Below the pieces are notes generated by a model that did no database searches, had not been told where the DNA came from, and saw only the letters and a list, made by a program, of their open reading frames with translations. From positions 44,539 to 108,538 of the forward strand of contig JASBRX010000003.1 in NCBI GenBank assembly GCA_030149245.1: a DNA stretch of 64,000 nucleotides, written 5' to 3'. This DNA is from Sphingomonas bacterium (GTDB lineage Bacteria; Pseudomonadota; Alphaproteobacteria; Sphingomonadales; Sphingomonadaceae). The position numbers were made by a program, and so were the translations under genes. Shown here in pieces: positions 47,258 to 54,979 of this stretch. The stretch's first letter is position 1. Each line of letters begins with the position of its first letter.

Positions 47258-47904
47258 GCCCATGCCGCCGCAACATCCTCGGCCCGGACCAGCAGCGCGC
47301 AATTCTTGTAGAGAATGTCGAGCGCGCTCGCGTGCAGCCCTTCCTCATAGGCACCCGTCGCATCGGACACGACAAACACATGGTAGCCACGGTGAAACGC
47401 CGATCGCGCCGTCTGATCGACGCAGCAATCGGTGCTGAACCCGGTCATCACCACTGTTTCGATCCCGCGCGCGCGCAGTTGTTCGTCCAGGTCAGTGCCG
47501 TGGAAGCTGTCGAACAACAGCTTCTCGATCTCGATATCGCCGGGCTCCGGCTGGACCCCATAATAATCCGCACCACCATCATCGGCGCGACAGATCGCCT
47601 CGCCCCCCGGCATGCCCTTGCGCTCCATCAGCGTCTTGAGCGCGACCGAGTCCGTTTCGGGCCGCGTGACGACGCGCATGAAGGCGATGGTCACGCCGCG
47701 CGCCCGCGCCGCCGCGATCAGCGCCGCGATCCGGTCCATCGCGGGCGGAACGCTCGACAAATCGGCCCCGACCCGCCCGAGCAGGCCATGCGGGGCAGCG
47801 AAATCGACCTGAACATCGACGACGACCAGCGCGGTGCGTTCCGGCGCCAGCATCGGCGCGAGATCGGCGGCGGCGACATGCGGCAGCGTCTCGTCCTCAA
47901 CCAT
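47254..47904 (-). CDS. Isochorismatase-fold cysteine amidohydrolase (RutB/maleamate-amidase-like)
   Basis: 216 residues. The Asp-Lys-Cys triad is Asp30 (ALVVVDVQVDF), Lys128 (IEIEKLLFDSFHGT) and Cys161 (TGFSTDCCVDQTARSA), so it should be an active C-N hydrolase. Relatives include ureidoacrylate amidohydrolase RutB, maleamate amidase NicF, N-carbamoylsarcosine amidase and nicotinamidase. Coupling with a RutA-like monooxygenase gene (8-bp overlap with its 3' end) makes a RutB-like role, hydrolysis of an oxidatively opened amide or ureide, the preferred reading. Maleamate-type activity is the main alternative. Confidence 0.88.
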   Translation of the reverse strand: MVEDETLPHVAAADLAPMLAPERTALVVVDVQVDFAAPHGLLGRVGADLSSVPPAMDRIAALIAAARARGVTIAFMRVVTRPETDSVALKTLMERKGMPGGEAICRADDGGADYYGVQPEPGDIEIEKLLFDSFHGTDLDEQLRARGIETVVMTGFSTDCCVDQTARSAFHRGYHVFVVSDATGAYEEGLHASALDILYKNCALLVRAEDVAAAWA

Positions 47905-49027
47905 GCGCGGCTTCCATCACCCGCGTCGGAAACCGCTCCCGCAGCACCGGCAGCACTTCCTGCGCAAAGCGCGGGATGCCCGTGAGGTAATCGGGGAAGA
48001 TCAGCATCAGCCCGTCGGTGCCCGATACCTCGAACAGCTCGGTGAGCTTGTCGGCCACCGTCTCGGGCGACCCGAGCACATAGGGCGCCATGAAGGTCGA
48101 GCGCGCCTTTTCGACAAAGGCATTTTCCTTGCCGCCCTGTTCGCTGTCGAAAAAGCCATAGGCGCGCAGCATCCCCTGCAGCGCCGCTTCGTCGAGGCCC
48201 GCGCGGAAATGGTCGGCGGTCGCCTGCGCCGCAGCGTCGCTGTCGTCCAGCACCACCGTCATCATTGAATAGGTGCGCATATAGCGGCCCTGTTTCGCGG
48301 CGGTTTCCTTGGCCGCGCGGCTGCTCTTGCCCAGCCCGACCGGATCCCCGCCCGACAGGAAGATCGCGTCCATCTCGTCCGCGGTGAACTGCATGCCCTT
48401 GCCCGAGGTGCCGGCGCAGACGGTGAAAGGCTGGCGCAGCGGCTTGGGCCAGGAGGTCGCCTCGTCAAGCTGGAAATAGTGGCCGTCCATCGTCACCGAC
48501 TCTTCGGTCCACAACCGCTTGATCGCCGCGATCCATTCATAGGCAAGGTCGTAGCGGCCGTCGTGATCGACCCCCTCCGGCCATGCGCCGAACTGTGCGA
48601 ATTCACCGCGATAGGATCCGGTGACGAGGTTCAGCCCGGCGCGCCCGCCGCTGATATGATCCAGCGTCGCGATCATCTTCGCTGCCACGCCAGGATTTTG
48701 CAGGATGGTGTGGATCGTCGCCCACACTTTGACCTTGCTGGTGACTTCGGCGAGCGCCGCCATCAGCAGCACGGAGTCCAGCGTGGACTCCCAATGCCTG
48801 ATCTCGCCGCCATAGCCCTTGAACTTCGCCATCGCCATGATGAAGTCGAGCCCGGCTGCCTCCGCTGCCACCGCGACCTGCCGGTTATAGGCATAGGAGC
48901 CGTCGAGCGGCGGGGCGTTCTTCGACAGGATCCAGCCGCCATTGGCCATCGGCATGAACACCCCCAGATCCTTGCCCCCGGTGTCGGACGGCAGGTCGAA
49001 GGCTACAGGCGTTGGCAGGTCGGACAT
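47897..49027 (-). CDS. RutA-like flavin-dependent (LLM) monooxygenase
   Basis: 376 residues, a luciferase-like TIM barrel. The N-terminal LGVFMPMANGGWILSKNAPP corresponds closely to the RutA signature around its NGW segment. VKVWATIHTILQNPGVAAKM, DHISGGRAGLNLVTGSYRGE (flavin-phosphate region) and ICAG-like TVCAGTSGKGMQF follow, with the late VLGSPETVADKLTELFEVSG helix. RutA uses reduced FMN and oxygen to cleave the uracil amide bond through a flavin-N5-peroxide, and relatives attack other amides or sulfones. It is the first gene of the minus-strand operon; GGGGGA lies about 10 bases before the ATG. No flavin reductase is within the operon; the one at 30352-30930 could serve it. Confidence 0.87.
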   Translation of the reverse strand: MSDLPTPVAFDLPSDTGGKDLGVFMPMANGGWILSKNAPPLDGSYAYNRQVAVAAEAAGLDFIMAMAKFKGYGGEIRHWESTLDSVLLMAALAEVTSKVKVWATIHTILQNPGVAAKMIATLDHISGGRAGLNLVTGSYRGEFAQFGAWPEGVDHDGRYDLAYEWIAAIKRLWTEESVTMDGHYFQLDEATSWPKPLRQPFTVCAGTSGKGMQFTADEMDAIFLSGGDPVGLGKSSRAAKETAAKQGRYMRTYSMMTVVLDDSDAAAQATADHFRAGLDEAALQGMLRAYGFFDSEQGGKENAFVEKARSTFMAPYVLGSPETVADKLTELFEVSGTDGLMLIFPDYLTGIPRFAQEVLPVLRERFPTRVMEAAHG

Positions 49028-49118
49028 TCGGCTGGTTCCCCCGATTGATCGAACCAATCTAACCGGGGTCGGCCGGCATTCTTGATCGGCAGCGCATATT
49101 CTGTTGGCCGCGCCGGTT

Positions 49119-50003
49119 TCAGCCCGCCAGCGCCGCCATCACCGCCGCACGCGCGGGCATGGCGGGGATGGCGCCGACAATCTGGGTACACAGCGCGGCG
49201 GCGGCATTGGCGATCGGCAGCGCGGCGGCGAGGTCCATTCCCTCGGCAATCAGCGCTGCCAGCGCCCCGCAAAAGCAATCCCCCGCCCCCACCGTGTCGC
49301 GCGGCGTGACCGGCAGTGCGGGGGCATGAAGCGCTCCGTCATCGAACACCGCCACCGCGCCCTGCCCGCCCAGCGTCACGACGACCTGCTGCTGCGGATG
49401 CGCCCGCAGCGTGCGGGCCGCCGCGATCGCCTCCGCCGGGCCGGAAATGGCAGGCGCCTCCGCATAACCGGCCAGCTCGTGCTGATTGACGATCAGGATA
49501 TCGGTATCCGCGAACAGCGCGCGCGCGGCGGGGATGAAGGGTGCGGCGTTGAGCAGGCGTGGTCCCGCCGACGCGGCAAAAGCGGTGGCGATCACGGCAA
49601 GCGGGATCTCAAGCTGCGCTAAGATCAGCCCGGAATCCTGGGCGGTCGCCGGCGCAAGCAGCGCATTGGCGCCCGGCGCGACGATGATCTGGTTCTCACC
49701 CGCCGCATCCACCGCGATCAACGCTGCGCCGGTCGGCACGTCTGGCAGTATTGCGATACTGCCGACATCGATCCCCTCCCCTGCCAGCACCGCGCGCATC
49801 CAATCGCCATCGGCGTCCGCACCAACCGCGCCGGTCATTGCCACGCGCGCACCCATCCGCGCGGCGGCGACCGCCTGGTTCGCGCCTTTGCCCCCGGGCA
49901 GCCGCGTCACCTGCGCCGCCAGCACCGTCTCCCCCGCACCGGGCAGCGCATCGACCGCCAGGATCGTATCGACATTGATCGAACCCAGAATATGCACGTC
50001 CAT
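49119..50003 (-). CDS. PfkB-family sugar kinase (ribokinase-like)
   Basis: 294 residues. The two PfkB signatures are LPGGKGANQAVAAARMGARV near the N-terminus and VTPRDTVGAGDCFCGALAAL (catalytic Asp in GAGD) near the C-terminus; the start MDVHILGSINVDTILAVDAL is typical of ribokinase. It phosphorylates a pentose or nucleoside-type substrate with ATP. In a cluster with a deaminase-like amidohydrolase it might use ribose or another sugar released from a glycosylated heterocycle, but no glycosidase or sugar transporter is present. It lies 91 bp upstream-of-operon on the same strand as the RutA-like gene and may be cotranscribed with it. Confidence 0.88.
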   Translation of the reverse strand: MDVHILGSINVDTILAVDALPGAGETVLAAQVTRLPGGKGANQAVAAARMGARVAMTGAVGADADGDWMRAVLAGEGIDVGSIAILPDVPTGAALIAVDAAGENQIIVAPGANALLAPATAQDSGLILAQLEIPLAVIATAFAASAGPRLLNAAPFIPAARALFADTDILIVNQHELAGYAEAPAISGPAEAIAAARTLRAHPQQQVVVTLGGQGAVAVFDDGALHAPALPVTPRDTVGAGDCFCGALAALIAEGMDLAAALPIANAAAALCTQIVGAIPAMPARAAVMAALAG

Positions 50004-50161
50004 CGTCTTGCTCCCCGCCGGTGCGCGCGGTTGAAGACCATGGCCAGCGCCGCCGCAAGCGCCCGCAAGCGCCATGCGCGTGCCGCCAACTATTCCGGGT
50101 GCTGACGCCAAGCCGGACTGCAGCACCCCGCCTATCCTCGGCGCAACGACAGGGGGATGGC

Positions 50162-51004
50162 ATGACGAACTGGCTGATCACCGGAGTTAGCGGCGGACTG
50201 GGACACGCGCTGGCGCAAGCGGCGCTGGCACGCGGCGACGCGGTCGTCGGGACGGTGCGACGCGTCGCCGACAAGCAGGCGTTCGAGGCGCTGGCCCCCG
50301 GCCGTGCGCTTGGCGTGTTGCTCGACCTCTCCGATCATGCCGCCATTCCCGACGCGGTGGCGACGGCGGAGGCGTGGCTGGGACCGATCGACCGGTTGGT
50401 CAACAATGCCGGGTTCGGCATGGTCGGCGCGATCGAGGAAACATCCATTGCCGAGGCCAAGGCGCTGTTCGACGTCAATCTGTTCGGCGCGATGGCGATG
50501 ATTCAGGCGGTGCTGCCAGCAATGCGCGCGCGCCGCGCTGGCCATATCGTCACCATCACCTCGCTCAGCGGCTTCGCGCCCTGGTGGGGAACGGGCATTT
50601 ATGGCGCGAGCAAATATGCGCTGGAGTGCATCGGACAGACGCTGGCGCAGGAAGTGGAGCCGCTGGACATCCGGGTCACAAACATCGCGCCGGGCGGGTT
50701 TCGCACCGGCTTTGCCGCGCGCGGGCTGATCGAGGCGGCGGGCGTGATCGACGATTACGAGGAGACCGCCCGCCAGTCCAAACACAGCCTGATGGCGGGC
50801 CGGGGCCAGGAGGCCGGCGATCCGGCACGCGCGGCGGCGGCGATGCTGGTCGCGCTCGATGCGCCGGAGCCGCCCCGGCATTTGTTCCTCGGCGAAGACG
50901 CGCTGCGCCATGCGCGCGAGCATTTCGAAATGCTGGAAGAAGAAATGCGCCGCTGGGAGCCGCTGTCGCTCACCACCGGCTTTGTCGCGGAGCCGGTGGC
51001 ATGA
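50162..51004 (+). CDS. Short-chain dehydrogenase/reductase
   Basis: 280 residues, classical SDR. The cofactor motif is TGVSGGLGHALAQAAL (GxxxGxG), NNAGFG is the NAG motif, the catalytic Ser is in ITSLSG and the YxxxK pair in YGASKYALE. It oxidises or reduces a hydroxyl/keto group with NAD(P). AGGGGG precedes the ATG. Its stop codon overlaps the start of the TauD-like gene (ATGA), so the two enzymes are likely to act in the same route, for example oxidation of an alcohol formed by the dioxygenase. It is divergent from the kinase gene with a 158-bp shared promoter region. Confidence 0.92.
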   Translation: MTNWLITGVSGGLGHALAQAALARGDAVVGTVRRVADKQAFEALAPGRALGVLLDLSDHAAIPDAVATAEAWLGPIDRLVNNAGFGMVGAIEETSIAEAKALFDVNLFGAMAMIQAVLPAMRARRAGHIVTITSLSGFAPWWGTGIYGASKYALECIGQTLAQEVEPLDIRVTNIAPGGFRTGFAARGLIEAAGVIDDYEETARQSKHSLMAGRGQEAGDPARAAAAMLVALDAPEPPRHLFLGEDALRHAREHFEMLEEEMRRWEPLSLTTGFVAEPVA

Positions 51005-51813
51005 GCGCGCCGTTCGGCATCAACCGGCTGACCCCGCATATGGGCGCAGAGCTGCACGGCATCGACCTGACTCGCCCGATTGCGCCGGAGGTCGCGGCGG
51101 CGCTGCGTCAGGCGCTGACCGATCATCTCGTGCTGTTCTTTCGCGACCAGCGCCTGGACTTTGCCGCGCACAAGGCGCTGGCGCGGGTCTTTGGCGAGAT
51201 CCATGTCGCGCCCGCCGCCGCTGCATGGGCGGTGGAGGGACATCCCGAGGTCACGCGCATCCATGCTGACGCCGACTCCAAATATGTCGCGGGGGAGGAT
51301 TGGCATTCCGACATGACCTGCGATCCCGAGCCGCCTTTGGGGTCGATCCTGCACCTCGTCACTGTCCCCGAAACCGGCGGCGACACGGCATTCTCGAACA
51401 TGTTCCTTGCCTATGACGCGCTGTCGGATCGGATGAAGGCCTATCTCGACGGGCTGACCGCGACGCATGATGCGGCGCGGGTGTTTGCCGCGATCGCGCC
51501 GCCGGGGACGGTGTTCAACCAGTCCTCCCACCCGGTCATCCGCACCCATCCGGTCAGCGGGCGCAAGGCGATTTTCGTCAACAAGCAGTTCACCGCGCGG
51601 ATCGACGGAATCCCCAAGGACGAAAGCGCGGCGCTGCTGGCGTTCCTCACCGCGCATGTCCAGCGCCCTGAATTCCAGTGCCGCTTTCGCTGGCGCCCGC
51701 ATTCGATCGCCTTCTGGGACAATCGCGCGGTGCAGCATTCGGCGATCTGGGATTATTTCCCGCAAACCCGCTCGGGCTATCGCGTCACGGTGCGCGGCGA
51801 CCGCCCGTTCTGA
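51001..51813 (+). CDS. TauD/TfdA-family Fe(II)/2-oxoglutarate dioxygenase (second)
   Basis: 270 residues, the same length as the paralogue at 39989-40801 and alignable throughout. Iron ligands are HSD in AGEDWHSDMTCDPEPP and the distal His in NRAVQHSAIWDYFP; the 2-oxoglutarate Arg is in SGYRVTVRGDRPF. Differences cluster in the lid region (VFAAIAPPGTVFNQSSHP here), so the two probably take different substrates. It is translationally coupled to the SDR gene and 20 bp from the nitroreductase gene. Taurine is unlikely as substrate, since no sulfonate transporter is nearby. Confidence 0.92.
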   Translation: MSAPFGINRLTPHMGAELHGIDLTRPIAPEVAAALRQALTDHLVLFFRDQRLDFAAHKALARVFGEIHVAPAAAAWAVEGHPEVTRIHADADSKYVAGEDWHSDMTCDPEPPLGSILHLVTVPETGGDTAFSNMFLAYDALSDRMKAYLDGLTATHDAARVFAAIAPPGTVFNQSSHPVIRTHPVSGRKAIFVNKQFTARIDGIPKDESAALLAFLTAHVQRPEFQCRFRWRPHSIAFWDNRAVQHSAIWDYFPQTRSGYRVTVRGDRPF

Positions 51814-51833
51814 ACCATCCACGGAGTTTTCGC

Positions 51834-52430
51834 ATGACCGTAGCCGATCCGCGCACGCCCGCCTACCCGATCGACCCGTTGTTCACCGACCGCTGGTCGC
51901 CGCGCGCATTCGATGGTGGAGCGATCGAACCGGACACGCTGATGACACTGCTGGAAGCGGCGCGCTGGGCGCCTTCGGCCTATAATGTTCAGCCGTGGCG
52001 GTTCGTCTATGCGCTGCGCGATACGCCGCACTGGGACACGCTGCTCGCCACGCTGATCCCCTTCAATCAGGGCTGGGCAGCGGGCGCGTCGGCGCTCGTC
52101 TATATCCTGTCGGACCGGTTCGTCCGCGACGCCGACGGTGCGGTGAAGAGCGAGTCCTACAGCCATTCCTTCGACGCCGGCGCTGCCTGGGCGATGCTGG
52201 CGTTGCAGGCGGTGCGCAGCGGCCTGTTCGCGCATGGCATGACCGGGTTCGACGTCGATGCGGCGCGCGCGGCGATGGCGGTGCCCGAAGCTTATCGCAT
52301 CGAGGCTGCGGTCGCGATCGGGCGGATGGGCGATCCGGCAACGCTGGCCGAAGGGCTGCGCGCACGCGAAGTTCCGAGCGGGCGGACCCCGCTCGACCAG
52401 TTGGTGTCGGAAGGCGTTTTCTCCGCCTGA
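51834..52430 (+). CDS. Nitroreductase family protein
   Basis: 198 residues. FMN-dependent NAD(P)H nitroreductase fold: TDRWSPRAFDGG at the N-terminus (FMN-phosphate binding Arg), LLEAARWAPSAYNVQPWRFV (family signature), HSFDAGAAWAMLALQAVRSG and the late FMN contact AVAIGRMGDP. Members reduce nitroaromatics, quinones, flavins or act as dehydrogenases. ACGGAG lies 7 bases before the ATG. It ends a single base from the convergent TfdA-like gene. In the island it may supply an aromatic-ring or flavin reduction step; the substrate is unknown. Confidence 0.9.
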   Translation: MTVADPRTPAYPIDPLFTDRWSPRAFDGGAIEPDTLMTLLEAARWAPSAYNVQPWRFVYALRDTPHWDTLLATLIPFNQGWAAGASALVYILSDRFVRDADGAVKSESYSHSFDAGAAWAMLALQAVRSGLFAHGMTGFDVDAARAAMAVPEAYRIEAAVAIGRMGDPATLAEGLRAREVPSGRTPLDQLVSEGVFSA

Positions 52431-52431
52431 C

Positions 52432-53511
52432 TTACGCGAGCAGCCGTGGGACGGCGGCTGTGGCAATGTCGAACCGCGCATCGGGATGCTCGGCAGCGCC
52501 GTCGCGCGGGGCGGCGCGGTGCTGGACCACGCCGTTCTTGCCGAAGTCGGGCACCACCGGCCGGTCGGTCTTGCTGCTCAGCCACAGCCGCAGCAGATGG
52601 CGCCGCCGCTGCGGCTCGGGCCAGTCGGTAAAGCCGGTGCGGGCATGCAGCGCGGCATAGTTGGACAGCCATTGGATATCGCCCGGACGAAAATCCATCT
52701 CGATCGCCATACCGGGTTCGTAGGTGATCTCGTCGAACAGGCGCAGCACCTCGATCTGGTCGGCGGTGAGCTGCGGGACGCCGGGATAGTCCTGCGCGGT
52801 CAGGATGTAGAGCGAGCCGGCGTACATGCTGAACACGCCATCGACCATCGAGATGATCGGCGAAGTGTAGGTCAGCGCCGGGGATTCGGCATCCTGCCGC
52901 CGCCAGTCCCAATGGAACGGCTCCAGCAACAACGGCGCAAGGTCGGGGCGGCGGCGCAGGATCTCGTTATAGATTTCAGCACCGGAAACGAGGCACGACA
53001 GCCCCCCGTCGCGCGCGGGACGCAGGCACATCAGCGCGACGATGTCCGAACTGTCGGAGTGATAGACCAGCTGGTCGCGCACCTTGGACGATTTGGCGGT
53101 GGGATCGTCCATCGTCTTGTCCGACGTGGCATAGACATGGTCGACCAGATCGCCGAGCTCGTTCTGGCGGATCGGATCGCCCATGTGCAGGCCGAGGATG
53201 TAGTAGATCGCCGCCGACAGCGCGTCCGAATAGAGATGGGTCCGCAAGCCCCGCACCAGCACGAAACCACGCCCGAAATCGACCGTCTCGCGCCACTCCG
53301 CCGCCGCGTCGGCGGTCGCGATCAGCGGATAGTCTTCCGCCTGCACGCTGCGCAAATCGGGGCTTTGCTCAACGAAGCGGCGCCCCAGTTCCTCCAGCTC
53401 CGCCACCTGTTCATCCGACAGGCGGTAGATCCATTCGTCGCTGCCAATCAGGCGATCGCCACGCCAGGCGGCGCGGGTGGTGATCGGACGCAATAGATCT
53501 TGGACGGGCAT
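52432..53511 (-). CDS. TfdA/clavaminate-synthase-like dioxygenase
   Basis: 359 residues, longer than the two TauD proteins and only distantly similar. Iron ligands are in QLVYHSDSSDIVAL (His, Asp) and ALHARTGFTDWPEPQRRRHL (His, with the 2-oxoglutarate Arg just after). The segment LRLWLSSK closes the core. The N-terminal part (residues 1-140) has no counterpart in TauD and matches the long-form TauD/TfdA proteins often found near catabolic genes. The substrate is not predictable. It is downstream of the flavoprotein gene on the same strand with a 105-bp gap. Confidence 0.85.
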   Translation of the reverse strand: MPVQDLLRPITTRAAWRGDRLIGSDEWIYRLSDEQVAELEELGRRFVEQSPDLRSVQAEDYPLIATADAAAEWRETVDFGRGFVLVRGLRTHLYSDALSAAIYYILGLHMGDPIRQNELGDLVDHVYATSDKTMDDPTAKSSKVRDQLVYHSDSSDIVALMCLRPARDGGLSCLVSGAEIYNEILRRRPDLAPLLLEPFHWDWRRQDAESPALTYTSPIISMVDGVFSMYAGSLYILTAQDYPGVPQLTADQIEVLRLFDEITYEPGMAIEMDFRPGDIQWLSNYAALHARTGFTDWPEPQRRRHLLRLWLSSKTDRPVVPDFGKNGVVQHRAAPRDGAAEHPDARFDIATAAVPRLLA

Positions 53512-53616
53512 GCTCGGCTCCTAGGAATGACCGAGCCGAACCTATCGCACCATCAGGGGTTCGACTTGACCGATCATGCCCAATCATTGCGCAGCGGACG
53601 CATGCCTTAACGGGCG

Positions 53617-54834
53617 TCAGGCAAGCTCCTTGAGCGGCACGCTGGCGTCGGCCAGCGCCGTCGGGTTGGGCGACAGGCGTTCCACCACCAGCTTGCGGCC
53701 CTGCACATAATCCTTGGTCGCGTTGACGCAGTCGAGCGCGATGACGCGCCCGTCCTTCAGATAAACGACCGAAAAGCTGCGGTTCGCCGGGTCGCCGCGC
53801 AGGATCGCCTGGTCGTGGCCGGTCGAGAGGCCGACGGTCTGGAGCTTGAGGTCGTACTGGTTCGACCAGAACCACGGCACCGCGTCATAGGCCAGGTCCT
53901 GGCCCATGATCGTCTTCGCCACCAACGTCGCCTGATCATTGGCGTTCTGCACCGATTCGAGCCGGATCGGCATGTCGTCGGCGAAGCGGTTGGCGTGGAG
54001 CGCGCAGTCGCCGATCGCAAAGATATCGGGCAGCGAGGTGCGGCACTGATGGTCGACGGCGACGCCATTGCCGCCCTGCGCGCCCGCCGCGATCAGCGGT
54101 TCGACGGCGGGGACGATGCCGATGCCGACGATCACCATCTGCGCGGGGATCACCGTGCCGTCCTGCATCCGCACGCCGCTCACCCGGCCCTCGCCCTCGA
54201 TACACTCGACCGCTGCGTTCAGCCGCACATCGACGCCATGCGCGCGATGCTCGGCCTCATAGAAGCGCGACAGCGGCTCGCCCGCAACGCGCGCCAGCAC
54301 GCGGTCGAGCGCTTCGAGCAGCACGACTTTCTTGCCGAACTTGGCGAGCACCGCCGCCGCCTCCAGCCCGATATAGCCGCCGCCGATCACCACCGCCTGT
54401 TCGACCCCGTCCAGCTCGGCGAGCATGCGGTCGGCATCGGCGCGGGTGCGGACGGTGTGGACGCCGATCAGGTCATTGCCTGCACACCCGATCCGGCGCG
54501 GGCTGCCCCCGGTCGCCCAGATCAGCTGGCCGTAGCCGATCGTCGCGCCATCGGCGGTGGACAGGCTGTGCGCAACCGGATCGACCGATACCACGCGCCG
54601 GTTGAGCAGCATTTCGACATTGCGCTCGGCCCAGAAAGCGGCGGGGCGGATCAGGATCCGCTCGAATACCTTCTCGCCCGAGAAATACTCTTTCGACAGC
54701 GGCGGGCGTTCATAGGGAAGCTCCGGTTCATCGCCGATCACCGCGATCGTCCCTTCGAACTTGGCCTGACGCAGCGCGATCGCCGCCTGTGCCCCGCCAT
54801 GCCCCGCACCCACGATCACGATATCGAACTGCAT
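53617..54834 (-). CDS. FAD-dependent ferredoxin reductase (rhodocoxin/putidaredoxin-reductase-like)
   Basis: 405 residues. The FAD motif is [18 protein letters not shown] at the N-terminus, the NAD motif [20 protein letters not shown] at about 150-170, ATGG-type motif in [13 protein letters not shown], and the second FAD motif [24 protein letters not shown] is typical of this reductase group. A reductase-C domain ends the protein. These enzymes pass electrons from NADH to a [2Fe-2S] ferredoxin that feeds a P450 or Rieske oxygenase. No ferredoxin gene was found in the window, so the partner is elsewhere. GGGAG precedes the ATG at 54834. Confidence 0.93.
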   Translation of the reverse strand: MQFDIVIVGAGHGGAQAAIALRQAKFEGTIAVIGDEPELPYERPPLSKEYFSGEKVFERILIRPAAFWAERNVEMLLNRRVVSVDPVAHSLSTADGATIGYGQLIWATGGSPRRIGCAGNDLIGVHTVRTRADADRMLAELDGVEQAVVIGGGYIGLEAAAVLAKFGKKVVLLEALDRVLARVAGEPLSRFYEAEHRAHGVDVRLNAAVECIEGEGRVSGVRMQDGTVIPAQMVIVGIGIVPAVEPLIAAGAQGGNGVAVDHQCRTSLPDIFAIGDCALHANRFADDMPIRLESVQNANDQATLVAKTIMGQDLAYDAVPWFWSNQYDLKLQTVGLSTGHDQAILRGDPANRSFSVVYLKDGRVIALDCVNATKDYVQGRKLVVERLSPNPTALADASVPLKELA

Positions 54835-54979
54835 CTTTCGCTCCCGCATTTTAGCGTTCGGCTAGCAGCGGCGGCGCCGATGGCCAACACAAAGCGATTG
54901 GGGCGCTGCAAAGCCGGGCTTGCGCCGCCACGCAGCGCCGGGCCATGAGCGGGCGCAGATTACGCAAGCCGGAAGATCG

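Noticed and set aside
47254..49027. Classical uracil Rut pathway
   Set aside because: RutC, RutD, RutE, RutF and RutG are absent and the partners are an amidohydrolase and an M20 hydrolase, so the substrate is probably not uracil.
30352..54834. Island considered as a prophage or integrative element inserted at tRNA-Cys
   Set aside because: No integrase, no phage or conjugation gene and no direct repeat of the tRNA 3' end was found at the other boundary by eye.
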